Source: Capsicum annuum
Taxonomy: Eukaryota; Streptophyta; Magnoliopsida; Solanales; Solanaceae
Direction: 5' to 3'
Assembly (NCBI RefSeq): GCF_002878395.1
Contig: NW_025862277.1
Span: 285,451 to 349,450, forward strand
DNA: 64,000 nt
Shown piece after piece: positions 34,100 to 45,199 of the stretch. How positions within the stretch are numbered: the stretch's first letter is position 1; each line of letters opens with the position of its first letter. A program made the translations under genes and the position numbers. The notes beneath the pieces are model-generated. The model did no database searches and had not been told where the DNA came from. It saw nothing but the letters and a program-made list of their open reading frames with translations.

Positions 34100-34660
34100 T
34101 TTATCCTACTTTTCCTTCACCTCAGAAATAATAGATTATTTGGCGCTACTTTGCACCCACACACTACTCTCTACTAAGTCGACTAAGCGGATACCTAGTC
34201 GGGTAAGCTGATGAACTTATTAATCTAACTTCTTTTTACCATCCTCAACATGAGCAACACTGCCTATAGACAATCTACTAAGAGAATCTCCACTACATTG
34301 GGCTTTCCCGGATGAATCAGAACATTCATGTCATAATCCTTCAATATCTCTAACTACCTTCTCTGACGTAGATTCAAATCTTCTTGAGAGAACAAATACT
34401 GAAGGCTTTTGTGATCCATGAACACATCTACATGTACCTCATATAAGTAATGCCTCCAAATCTTTAATGAAAACACTACAACTGAAAACTCAAGATCATG
34501 AGTAGGGTAATTCTTCTCATGGGGTTTAAGCTGTCTGAAGGCGTAGGCTACGACCTTACCTCTCTGCATGAGGACACAACCCAAACCAACTTTGAATGTA
34601 TAATAGTACACAACAAAACTATTTGAACTGTCTGGTAGAGTCAAGACTGGGGCTGAGGTA
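34100..34660 (-). pseudogene. Gypsy-1 RNase H
   Basis: The frame 34354-34644 gives [80 protein letters not shown] and [11 protein letters not shown], then a stop where the family has Trp (RRWLELL). The first catalytic Asp (family VYCDAS) is lost (Tyr/Thr in its place). The Glu (HDLEF) and DHKSL Asp remain. Further left comes a degraded HPGKA..ADALSR-like block. Confidence 0.88.
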
Positions 34661-35480
34661 AGTCAAGTCTTCAATTCTTAAAAACTCTTCTCGTAGGAAT
34701 CTAACCACTGAAACTTAAATTTCTTCTGAGTCAATCTAGATATAGGGAAACCAATAGAAAAAACTCTTTAACAAATCGATGCTAATAGCGAGGTAAACCT
34801 AAGAAACTTCTGATATTTGATAGAAAGACGGGTCTAGGCTAGTTTCTCATCGCCTCAGTCTTTTGAAAATCGACTCGAATACTATCACTAGAAATGAGAT
34901 GGCCAAGGAAAGATACTGATCTTTGCCAGAATTCACAGTTACTGAATTTGGCCAACAACTAATGAGCTATAAGAGTCTGAAGTACTACTCTAAGGTGGTC
35001 TGCATGATCATTTTTGCTACGGGAGTAAACAAGAATGACATCAATGAAGAATATGATGAACATGTCCAAGTACTGCTTGAAGACTCAGCTTATCAAGTCC
35101 ATGAAGGCTGCAGGAGCATTTATAAGACCAAAAGACATGACTAGAAATACAAAGTGACCATACCGAGTTTGGAAAGCTATTTTTGGAATGTGACATTCGC
35201 TGACCATAAGCTGATGGTAGCTTGATCTGAGGTCTATCTTGGAAAAGTAGCTAGCACCCTGAATTTGGTCAAATAAGTCATCGATTCTAGGAAGTGGATA
35301 TTTATTCTTGACTATGACCTTGTTCAACTGACGGTAGTCTATGCACATTCTGAAAAAACCATCTTTCTTATGCACGAATAGAACAGGTCCACCCCATGGG
35401 GAGATACTGGGTCTAATGAATCCCTTTCTAAGAGATCATTCAAATGTTCTTTTAGTTCTTTGAGTTTAATAGGAGCCATT
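34661..35480 (-). pseudogene. Gypsy-1 reverse transcriptase
   Basis: The frame 35085-35375 reads [80 protein letters not shown] and [11 protein letters not shown] short frameshift later, the active-site block is [15 protein letters not shown] at about 35020-35065: the second Asp of the FxDD pair is Val, which should abolish polymerase activity. Thumb and connection sequences continue, degraded, toward 34661. Several stops are present. Confidence 0.9.
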
Positions 35481-36438
35481 TTTATAGCAGAATAGATATA
35501 GGCTGAGTATCTGGGAAAAGTTCTATTCCAAAGTTGATTTCCGTTTTGGGAGAAACTCTGAGGAGATCTTCAGGGAACACGTCTGGAAATTATCTCACTA
35601 CTAAAACTGACTCAAGAGTTAAAGTTTCTGAGTAAGAGTCTTTGACTCATACAAGATGGTAAAAACACCCCTTCGATATCTTTTTTCTGGTTCTAAGGCA
35701 AAAGATTAACTGACCCCAAAAATTTGTAGTAATACCCCTCCATTCAAGGACTGGTTCATTTGGGAACTGGAAATGAAATATTATATTTCTACAGTCAACT
35801 GAGGCATATCATGAGTGGAGCCAACATGCTGAGAATGGCATCAAAATCCATCATCTCTAACTCCACGAGATCAACTAAGGTAACTTTCTAAGATATTGTG
35901 ACCGGATAGTTCCTGTATACCTATCTGGCTATAATGGAAATGCCTACTGGGGTAGACACTAAAAAAGGCTCTGCTAGACTTTTGGGACTGACTCCAAAAT
36001 TAATGGCCATAAATGGAGTTACAAAATAAAAAGAAGCTCTGGGGTCTAATAAAGCATAAATATGTAAGTGAAAGACCTACAAAATACCAGTAACTATGTC
36101 AGGAGAATTTTTCTGATCTTGGCGAGACTGAAGAGAATATAATCTGTTCGGACTTCGACCACTAGTAGCACTGGAAGCAGCATCCTACTGAGTTGGGCGA
36201 TCGGATGGAACTTACGACTAATGGGACTGGCCCACTTGGCGCATATCCCTACATTTTTGCGCAACTACCATACACTCTTGAATCCAATGTCGTAGCTTTC
36301 TATACCTAAAACACATATCACTACCTACTCTACACTCACTCTGATGGTGTCTGCCATATTTCTGACATATGGGATTTGTATGATCACTGCTAACACTGAC
36401 CTAGAACTTAGAGCCTGGTGCTCTATCCTTACTGTTAT
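35481..36438 (-). pseudogene. Gypsy-1 zinc knuckle, protease and linker
   Basis: Around 36250-36400 the minus strand holds a degraded Cys/His-rich knuckle region (PYVRNMADTI; family C..CGR.H.G.C). Protease follows at about 35820-36080 as TPFMAINFGVSPKSLAEPFL, VSTPVGISIIA and a DLVELEMMDFDAIL block. The linker has [18 protein letters not shown] and [12 protein letters not shown] words near 35500-35600, which lead into reverse transcriptase. Stops and frame changes are frequent. Confidence 0.75.
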
Positions 36439-37307
36439 TTATGAATTTGGGTACGAGAGCACTGGCTGAAGAGGTTCTGGGGATGAAGACCTCTGATGAA
36501 ACTGAGGATGATTACCATCCTCTGACTTTGGCTGATTAAAGTTAAAACTACTCATCCTATCCCTCTTATTTTCTCTCTCCCTCTCCTTAATCTTTTTCTC
36601 CTCTATCTGTTGAGCATGGAGCATCAGCCTAGATATGCCTATCTCACTAATCAGCATTGTAGTCCTACATTCCTTGACCACACTATCAAACACTCCAGAC
36701 ATAAATTTTCTTATCTTGGACCTGTTATCAGCTACCATATGATGAGAATATCTAGATAACTGAGTAAAATTAAGGGAATAATTCCTCACCCTCATGCTTC
36801 CTTGCTTCAAGTTAATGAACTCTAACACTTTGGCCTCTATCAACTCCAATACGAAGAATTTGTCTAAGAAAGTTGTGGTCAACTCTTTCCATTCTACAGG
36901 CCCTGCATTTGCACCCCTATCAACCTTCCACTTCTTAAATCAAGTATGGGCTACATCCTATAATTTGTATGCATCCAACTCAGCACTCTGACTAGACGTC
37001 ACCCCCATAGCATCCATTACCTTCTGAACTATATCTAAGAATTCATGTGGATCCTCTTCAGACTTGGATCCAGTAAAAGAAGGAGGATTCATCTGGGTGA
37101 TATCCCAAATTCTGTTAGCAGTAGTATTGGCCACTGGGTTAGCCAAAACAGTAGCTGGCCATTCATTCTATGCTGCTATAGAATTGGCTAGAGTATAAAC
37201 GCAACTCTAAATTTTGTATGAGACACATGCTCATCTAGAGGATCTGCCCTGATAGGCTGAAGGACTGGATGGGTTCCTGTTCTTCTTACGTTCTTCTTGG
37301 TAGGCAT
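36439..37307 (-). pseudogene. Gypsy-1 gag
   Basis: Minus-strand ATG at 37307 (MPTKKNVRRTGTHPVLQPIR), then a frame change. The frame 36958-37146 gives NRIWDITQMNPPSFTGSKSE, EDPHEFLDIVQKVMDAMGVT. A stop near 36955 is followed by FKKWKVDRGANAGPVEWKEL, TTTFLDKFFVLELIEAKVLE, FINLKQGSMRVRNYSLNFTQ, LSRYSHHMVADNRSKIRKFM and LISEIGISRLMLHAQQIEE in 36439-36882. This is the chromovirus capsid region, nearly full length with few lesions. Confidence 0.9.
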
Positions 37308-37516
37308 GTTCTATAAACAGAAGGAAGAAGTGGATTAGATAGGTAGTTTAACTTGAGCTCATGCTCACTCGCACGATATGAATATTGAAAGAAGGGAAAC
37401 ATTTACCTAAATGCCTTATAGCCTCTCATCCTTAAGTGTGGCGCGCTACCCACCCATGCACAAGACTCTACTTAATGTGGCTTTTATACATCCTAGGACA
37501 CTTTAAAACCTTAGTG

Positions 37517-37528
37517 TCTGATACCAAG
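37517..37528 (-). other. Gypsy-1 primer-binding site
   Basis: Minus strand CTTGGTATCAGA, two bases inside the 5' LTR end, is the initiator tRNA-Met type (TGGTATCAGAGC) with its last bases changed. Confidence 0.87.
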
Positions 37529-37530
37529 TT

Positions 37531-39844
37531 TGTAACAACCTGAGACTACTTCCTAGTCGTTACACGATGCTTACGGTCCTGAAGGACCAAAAGCTAACCC
37601 ATGAGCTGGTACCTGCTATGAGCACTGAATAATATAATCATGAATGTTGAAGAATAACTAAAATGCCATAAGGTTTTAAGAATGAAATGACTATTGAATT
37701 ATGAATCTGGCATAATACTGAAATCTAAATAATCTAAATAGCTAACTACAGTGTTTGAAAAGCCTCTAAACTAAATACTATGAGTTGATAGAACATGCCC
37801 CAACTAACTCTACTAACTACTGAGATAAAGACATGAAGTAATATAATATGTCCTCGAATAATGAGGACTCAACACTTCTACTGTACTGCTGATAATTTGA
37901 GGGACTAAGTGCAATCCGGGAACTGAGCGCCAGCACCTATGATATGATATGTCATAGCACAAAAGAAAGGTATGCAATCAATACTTTGAATATACTAGTA
38001 TGATAAATGAGGTAGGATAATATGCTTGGTTTCATGAAAAGAAACAATAATAATTAACTGGATATACATGTAAAGCATGGAGTACTGGATAAAGAGCATG
38101 GAATCTGTAGATACTAAAAATGCATGAAAATCTTTAAATACTGAGGATGCACGACCAAACATATAACATAAAATGAGTAAAATCTGTATTCTTTGGTACA
38201 TAATACTAAGAATGAATAATTGAGCTGGGACTGTAACTAAGACTATATATGTGACTGTGGGAGGTATCATCTAACTGACATTCCCCAATTTGAGCTAATC
38301 GGGGTCTAACCTGTAATCCCAGTTGTAGTTATGTTAATACCATTCCATGGGTACTAAAAATAGTTTTGTGGATCCACTAAAATGATATAATGTCCAAAAT
38401 ACTAAGGGTGTCAAGCCTGAACTGATGGATGAACCTTGCGAGATAGTCATGCCTAATCTGACGGGTGATTACTCATATCCTACACTAGCTTAGTTCTAGA
38501 GTATAGGGACTGCTACTAAAGACTCTGCTATCTGACGGGAAAGCCGCCAAGTATTCGCTTGGTGCTAAATCCTACTCCCAACTGAAAGACACTAAGATAC
38601 TAGACTGTTCTGAGTTATCAGACTGGTAACTGACTGTTCTGATAATGCTCATAGTATGTTCTAAAGACTATTCTGTTATGTACTGATAATAGACTAAGTA
38701 AGAAGCTATGGAATTTATGTATTCAATACCCCTAGGACTCAAAACAATAATAGTAAAAGGACACTAAATCTTAAAGGACAAAACATGAAAGCTTTCATTT
38801 AAATCAATCACTCTTGTAGGCATTTTATTAAACACTTGTAGTTCATGGTTTAAAACAATCATAGGAATGTCCTAAAATATATAGAAATAACATAAATCCG
38901 ACATAATAGAGTTAAATCGAGGTCTTTTTCAATAAATAACAACATTAAAACATGGAGGATTAACTAATAATAATAATTTCATGGTAACATGGTATAGAAT
39001 CGTAGTTCATGGAGATTCACGGGTGAAATCACAATTTAAAACACAATAACTTGAAAAGATCAGAATTTTAAAATTTAAAAGGGTTGCTTGGACTCCATGG
39101 ATAAAAGGGATCCATGGATGAACGTCTAACATACCTTAATTGATGAATTTCCTAAAGTTCTTGGTGAGTTCTGGATGATTTACCTTGAATTTGAGAGCTA
39201 AGGTTCTTGATTGGGAGAGAATGCCTTTTGATAAAGGAGAAAATAATTAAAGAATGATTTTAAACATTTTTAGGACTTAAATATCACACCTAGGTGGACT
39301 AAAATAATGTGGAAAGGACTATTTTACCCTTGGGTGAAACTTTTAACTTTTCTCAAATTTTTCCAAAATGGGCCCCTGGAACGATGCGGTGCTATCGCAC
39401 TGTGTCACTGAAAACTGACAACTGGGAACTGAGCTGATGGCGGGATGCAAAGAAATCACGGTGCCCTTTGATTCTGATTTTCTCCATTGGCGCGGTGCGC
39501 CATGATCGCGCTACCTTACTAGAATTGGACAATTATGAACTGGGCCTACGGCGCGATGCACCACTATCGCGGAGCAACACTGGAAATTGGTAATTTCTAT
39601 CTACACTGACTCCACGATGCTCTAAGGGTCAAAATGACGGTGTTTAATGATTGAACCTTAAAATTTCCATAACTAGTTTACCGATTATCAAATTTAGGTG
39701 AATTTTATATTGTTGGAAAGCTAATTAAATTTCCTACACAATGGAAGGATCTAAACTGGAAAATAATGAGTGTTTTGAAAATTTTATGTATGAATACTCA
39801 TGTATTAGGAATTAATTTTTGCTAAGGAAATGCAGGGTATTAAA
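37531..39844 (-). repeat. Gypsy-1 5' LTR (right copy)
   Basis: Plus-strand tgtaacaacctgagactact to gggtattaaa, 2,314 bp. The terminal tattaca is mutated to tattaaa. The palindromic GC-richer patch corresponds to 39370-39620 (cgatgcggtgctatcgcac, ggcgcggtgcgcc, gcgcgatgcaccactatcgcgg). Confidence 0.92.
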
Positions 39845-40490
39845 GGTACATATAGTCTTCCCTGGCAACACAACACACTATCTCTCTCTTGGGAGAAAAC
39901 CTCTAGTTTCTGATCTCTTACTGATTTTTTTAGCTTAACTTAATTGGGATCCCTATCCTATTTCTCCTTTACTTCGACAACCAATAAAGATTCCAAATTA
40001 CTCTGAACCCAAACACTACCCTTATCTAAATCAACCAACCGAACACCTAATCTAGCAAGCTGATGAACCTTCTGAATGAACTTCTTCTTATCATTCTCAA
40101 TATGAGCCACACTATCCACAAACAATCTACTAAGGCCATCTACCACTACATTGGCCTTGCCCAAAGGATACAAAACACTCATATCATAGTCTTTTAACAA
40201 CTCCAACCACCTTCTCTGACAGAGATTTAACTCTCTCTGTGAAAACACATACTATAAATTTTTGTGATCCGTGAACACATCAATATGCACCCCATACAGA
40301 TAATGCATCCAAATTTTCATGGAAAAGATGTCTAGGGGTATAGTCTATGACCTTACCTATCTGCATCAACACATAACCCAAACCAACTCTGGAAGCTTCA
40401 TAGTAAACAACAAACCTATCTGAACCATCTGGCAATGTCAAGACTGGGGCTGAGTTGAGTCAAGTATTCAACTCCTGAAAAATCTTCTCA
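39845..40490 (-). pseudogene. Gypsy-2 RNase H and integrase N-terminal lead
   Basis: Continuation of the gypsy-2 polyprotein on the right of gypsy-1. The frame 39958-40248 reads MFSQRELNLCQRRWLELLKD, YDMSVLYPLGKANVVVDGLS, RLFVDSVAHIEND, VHQLARLGVRLVDLDKGSVW and VQSNLESLLVVEVKEK. The family has HPGKANVVADALSRL here, so the final RNase H Asp position reads VVDGLSR. The part toward 40490 holds degraded RNase H start. Confidence 0.87.
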
Positions 40491-41400
40491 TAGGAATCTA
40501 ACCACTAAAACTTTACTTTCTTCTAATTCAATCTAAACAACAAACTATTGATAATAGTCGGCCAAACCCAACAAACTCCTGACATCTGATAGAGAGATGG
40601 GTCTGGGCCAGTTTCTCACTACTTTGTTCTATTAAGGGTCAACTCTAATGCCATCACTGGAAATAATATGGCCAAGGAAAGCTACTGATCTTAGCAAGAA
40701 CTCAAAATTACTGAATTTGGCAAACAACTAATTGGCTCTAAGAGTCTATAAGACTATTTTGAGGTTGTCTACATGATCATTTTCAGTACGAGAATAGACA
40801 AGAATATCATCAATGAAGACTATGACAAACATGTCCAAGTACTTCTTGAACACCTAATTCATCAAGTCCGTTAGTTGCTAGGGCATTTATTAGTCCAAAG
40901 GACATGACTAGAAATTCGAAGTGACCATACGGAGTTTTAAAACCTAATTTTGAAGTGCCATATTCTCTGACTCTAAGCTGATAATAACCGGATCTAAGGT
41001 CTATCCTAGAGAAGTAACTAGCACCTTAAAGTTGGTCAAACAATTCATCGATTATGGGGAATGGATACTTATTCTTGATTGTGACTTTGTTTAACTGACG
41101 GTAATCAATGCACATTCTGAGAGAACCATCTTCTTATGCATGAAAAGGACTGGAGAGCCCTATGGGGAGAAACTAAGCCTGATGAATCCTTTGTATAAGA
41201 GGTCTTTCAACTGAGCCTTTAACTCTCTAAGCTCAGTGGGAGCCATGCTATAGGGCAGAATAGAAATAGGCTGGGTATCTGGAAGAAGGTGCATTTCGAA
41301 GTCAATTTTCTTCTTGGGAGGGACTCTGGGAAGATCTTTAGGGAACACATCTAGGAATTCCCTCACTACTGAAACTGACTCAAGACTAGAAGTCTTAGAA
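40491..41400 (-). pseudogene. Gypsy-2 reverse transcriptase
   Basis: The frame 41160-41366 gives [60 protein letters not shown] and FIRLSFSP. After a frameshift the polymerase core follows, with the active-site block [18 protein letters not shown] at about 40786-40842. Its FxDD pair is intact, unlike gypsy-1 and gypsy-3. Elsewhere stops and frameshifts (for example near 41145) inactivate it. Confidence 0.88.
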
Positions 41401-42200
41401 TTGGAGTCTTTAACTCTAACAAGATGGTAGACACACCTCTTGGATATTATTTTTTTTGCTCTAAGGTATGAAACAAGCTGAACCCTAAGTGCTTAAGTAC
41501 TACCCCTCCATTCAAGGACTAGTTCATTCAGAAACTGAAAATGAACAACTCTATTTATATAATCAACTGAAGCATAGCTTAAGTGGAGCCAATCTATGGT
41601 GAGAATGACATCAAAATATGTCATCTCTAACTCTACCAAATCAACTGAAGTGAATTTCTGGGCTATCATGACCGGACAAGGCTATAATAGAGATACCTAC
41701 TGGAGTGGACACTGAGAAGGGTTCTGCTAAAGTCTCAGTACTAACACCAAAATTAACTGCTATATACGGGGTAACAAAAGAAAGTGAAGCCCTAGGATCT
41801 AATAATGAATAAACATGTAAATAAAAGACCTGTAAAATACCCATAACAACATCAGGAGAGCTTTCCTGATCATGACAAAACTGGTGTGCATACAAACTAT
41901 TTTGGTGCTGACCGCTGGTGGCACTGGAAGTGGCACCTTTATGAATCGGGCGACCTGCTGGTGCTGCTGAAGAGTTAGTCTGACCTAGCTGGCAGTCATT
42001 CCTACCCATCCATATGCCTATCGGAAATTCCCTCAACCTGTGGCCTGGATTGCCACATCCAACATATATATTCTTGACAGCCCTGTATATACCCAGATGA
42101 TTCCTTGCATACTTCTAGCAAATGGGATTGGTCTAACTACTGTTTATACTATCCTGAGTCTTAGAGCCTGGCGTTTTATCCTGGTTACCATTCTTGAACC
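41401..42200 (-). pseudogene. Gypsy-2 zinc-knuckle region and protease
   Basis: The frame 41641-42036 has a Gln/Ser/Ala-rich linker (SSAAPAGRPIHKGATSSATS), then SPDVVMGILQVFYLHVYSLL, DPRASLSFVTPYIAVNFGVS and AEPFSVSTPVGISIIAL. This is the chromovirus protease with its Asp kept and the following Gly changed to Arg (family LLDPGAS). The zinc knuckle should lie at about 42020-42170 and is only partly readable. Confidence 0.82.
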
Positions 42201-43013
42201 TTGTCACTTGAGCATTAGCTGTAGATGGAGTGGGGGCTGAATTTTTCTGATGGAATTGAGGACGGTTACCACCCTTCAACCTCAGTTAAGAAAAACTGAA
42301 GCTACCTATTCTAGCCCTCTTATTCTCCTTTTCTCTCTCTCTCTAAACTTTTGCTCCTCAATCTATTTAGCATGGACCATCAACCTAGACAAGTCCATCT
42401 CCCTAATCAAAATCGTGGTCCTACACTTCTTGACCATGCTAACAGCCACTCTAGAGACAAACTTACTCATCCTAAACTTGTCATCAGACACAACATTAAG
42501 AGTATACCTAGATAGCTGAGTAAACCTAAGATAATACTCTTTTATGCTCATGTTCCCCGACTTCAAATTGATAAACTCCTGAACTTTAGCCTCTCTTAAC
42601 TCTAAAAGAAAGAACCTATCTATAAAGGCAGTAGCAAATTCCTCCTATTCAACAAGCTCTGCATCTGAGCCTCTATCTCTCTTCCACTACTTATACCAGG
42701 TGTGAGCAATATCCAGCAATTGGTAAGCACCCAACTCTGTACTCTCTCTAGAATTCACTCTCGTAATATCAGTTGCCTTCTAAATTATGTCAAAAAATTC
42801 CTGCGGATCCTCATCAGACTTGGATCCTAAAAACATAGGAGGGTTCATCTGAGCTCATGCTCATTTGCACGACATGAATACTAAAAGAAGGAAAACTTTT
42901 TTCTAAAATGTCTTGTAGCTTCTTGTCCATAAGTGTCGTACGCTTCACACCCATGCACAAGACTTTACTCAGCACAACTTTCAAAATCCCTAGGATTCCT
43001 TAAAACCTTATTC
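42201..43013 (-). pseudogene. Gypsy-2 gag
   Basis: The frame 42363-42566 reads MKSGNMSIKEYYLRFTQLSR, YTLNVVSDDKFRMSKFVSRV, AVSMVKKCRTTILIREMDLS and RLMVHAK, matching the gypsy-1 gag block by block. Upstream, to about 42860, come decayed FIDRFFLLELREAKVQEFIN-like, YKWWKRDRGSDAELVE-like and GSKSDEDPQEFFDII-like segments. Compared with gypsy-1, the gag N-terminus just right of 42860 appears shortened: sequence jumps from the MNPPMF block to the region before the PBS. Confidence 0.82.
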
Positions 43014-43027
43014 TCTAATATTAAGTT
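43014..43027 (-). other. Gypsy-2 primer-binding site, heavily mutated
   Basis: Minus strand AACTTAATATTAGA occupies the place of AACTTGGTATCAGA. The changes are G to A and C to T, consistent with deamination decay. Confidence 0.7.
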
Positions 43028-45199
43028 TGTAATGCCCCAAGAGTACACCCTGGATGCCACACAGTGCTTATAGTCACACGTGACCGCAAGCTAACCCATG
43101 AGTTTGTACCTGCTGTGAGCACTGAATGAAACTGATAATAAAAGATATACATATGCAAAAAGCAAAGTTAGATACTCCATAAGGTTTAAACATTCAAAAA
43201 TATCTCTAAAATGATACGTCTAAAAATAATACTGTAAAGACTATCAATAATATCTGATAGTTGACTAATTGTCTAAAAGTATTTGAAAGCCTCTAACTGA
43301 CTGACTGTGGAGTTGATGGGATAAGTCCCCAACTAACTCGGGCTAATTACTAAACTAAAACATTGAAATAAATATAAATGGTCCTCAGAATATGAGGACT
43401 CACAACTGCTGTTGTTGCTGGTGCGCTGGGATGTTTAGGTGTGGTTGAGAACCTGAGTATCTAAACCTATGATATGAGACATCATTGCAATAAATGAGTA
43501 TGTGGTTAGTTCTTTGAATGTACTAGTATGCTAAATAAGGTTAGGCTGATATGCATGAGCTCATGGACATGAATAGTACATGAAAAATGAATAGCATGAG
43601 ATGACTAATGCATAATATTCATGAAAACTATAAAATCTGAGTATACATGACCAAGCATATAACATGATACTAAAACATACTACAAATTGAAATACTGATA
43701 CGGAATAATTGATAACTATATGCTATGGTCAAGCAAACCTGAAACTGTACTCTATACTGAGTACTAGACTGAGACTGTGGGGACTAGATATAATCGACAT
43801 GCGCTAATGTAATATCATAGTCCTACCATAACCCCAGTTGGAAGGGCGTCAATACCGTACCATGGGTACTAACAATGGTTGTTTAGATTCACTAATGTGA
43901 TGTCCCAAAGAACTAGGGTGCCATGCCTATCTAACGGGGGACCTCGCAAATTCTCTGGTTGTGCCGTAAGTATGAAACTAAGGAACTACTACTATTGTTT
44001 CATGCCTACTGACAGGCGAGACAACTGCATCATGCCTACTGATGGGAGAGACGTCATCTCTATGTTTATTCGGTGCTAAGTTTTACTCCCAACTAAATGA
44101 CACTAATTTCTGAACTAATCTAAGTTTAACTAAATGGACCTATAATGCTTATAGTTTATCTGAAATCACTCTGAAAATACTGAAACTATGTAAACATCTA
44201 AGTTTAGGGTAATTATAACCCCCAGGACTCGATAGCACTATCAACAAGAACACATGAGAGCATTTGAAATCATAATAAGTAAGCATTATTCCAAAATCAT
44301 AACATAGGCATTTTATTAAACACTTGAGGGTCATAAATTAAAGCATGAAATAGTTAAAACATGTGATGGTAACATAACTTCAATACTAAGACCATGAATT
44401 AATGATTTAACATGACAAGTTCCATCATTCAAATGTGTATGGTTAGTTCAATCAAAAATCACTTGTACACATCATATATATTAGAAATTAGTAAAAGTTT
44501 CATGAAGATAATTCGTGTAAACATGATAATTCGTACTTTAAAACATGAAAATAGGTTCTTGGACTCCATGGATGAAAAGGGCCTATGGATGAACATTTAA
44601 CATACCTTAAGGCTTTAATCTTGCAAGAGAACTAACTTTCTTGAGCGTTCTTGGTTGGTGAATCTTGAATTCTTGAGTTTCCTTGAAGGAATAATGATGA
44701 ACTTGATGAGTGTGGGTGATTGCAAGGGTTTTATTTTAGAGGGGAATTGAGGAAATTGGGCATATAATGCCTTAACTGATGATAAATCCAATGTTTTCAT
44801 GGATTGAAATGGTGGGAAAAGACCAAGTTTACCCTAGGAAAATTAAATTCACAAATGGAACCCTAATTTGACCATTACCGCGATGCGCCAAGGCTGCCAC
44901 TGCTATAGCCACCATAATGTGGTGCAATTGTGGTGAGCTGCTGTTTTGGAAATCCAAACGTGGTCTAAACCTCCTACAAAAAATCCAAAATTTACCTGAG
45001 GCATGACCCTTACACCTATGAACATGAATCAATTAAAAAACTTACCTCTCGAGGTTGGAAAGGTCACTTTAAAAATTGTCAAAGTTAAGAGGCCAAAACT
45101 TAAACTAAGTCCCCAACACTTAGCTAAATTTTCAGGTACAAAACCTCTTATGCATGCTTTATGGGATGAACTGATCTAAGACTAATATGGGGTATTACA
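43028..45199 (-). repeat. Gypsy-2 5' LTR (right copy)
   Basis: Plus-strand tgtaatgccccaagagtaca to ggggtattaca, 2,172 bp, followed by the acatt half of the target-site duplication. A palindromic patch (ccgcgatgcgcca...tgtggtgcaattgtgg) lies at 44877-44937. The same family occurs in inverted orientation as the LTRs of element C (51043-53604). Confidence 0.9.

Larger units (their letters stand above)
30157..39844 (-). mobile_element. Gypsy-1 chromovirus, complete structure, inactive
   Basis: The best preserved element: left (3') LTR 30157-32487, PPT, polyprotein, PBS, right (5') LTR 37531-39844, 9,688 bp in all. Flanking five-base words are ggcat (30152-30156) and ggtac (39845-39849), which differ at two C/T positions and may be a decayed target-site duplication. 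The polyprotein order on the minus strand is gag, protease, reverse transcriptase, RNase H, integrase, chromodomain-type tail, as in Ty3/gypsy chromoviruses. It sits inside the integrase gene of gypsy-2, a related family. Confidence 0.93.
26480..45199 (-). mobile_element. Gypsy-2 chromovirus (interrupted by gypsy-1 at 30157-39844)
   Basis: LTRs at 26480-28617 and 43028-45199, both starting tgtaatgcccca on the plus strand, flank a minus-strand gag-pol. The five bases before the left LTR (acatc, 26475-26479) nearly match the five after the right LTR (acatt, 45200-45204), as expected for a target-site duplication. Without the inserted gypsy-1 it would be about 9.0 kb. The insertion site is inside the 5' LTR of gypsy-3. 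Confidence 0.9.
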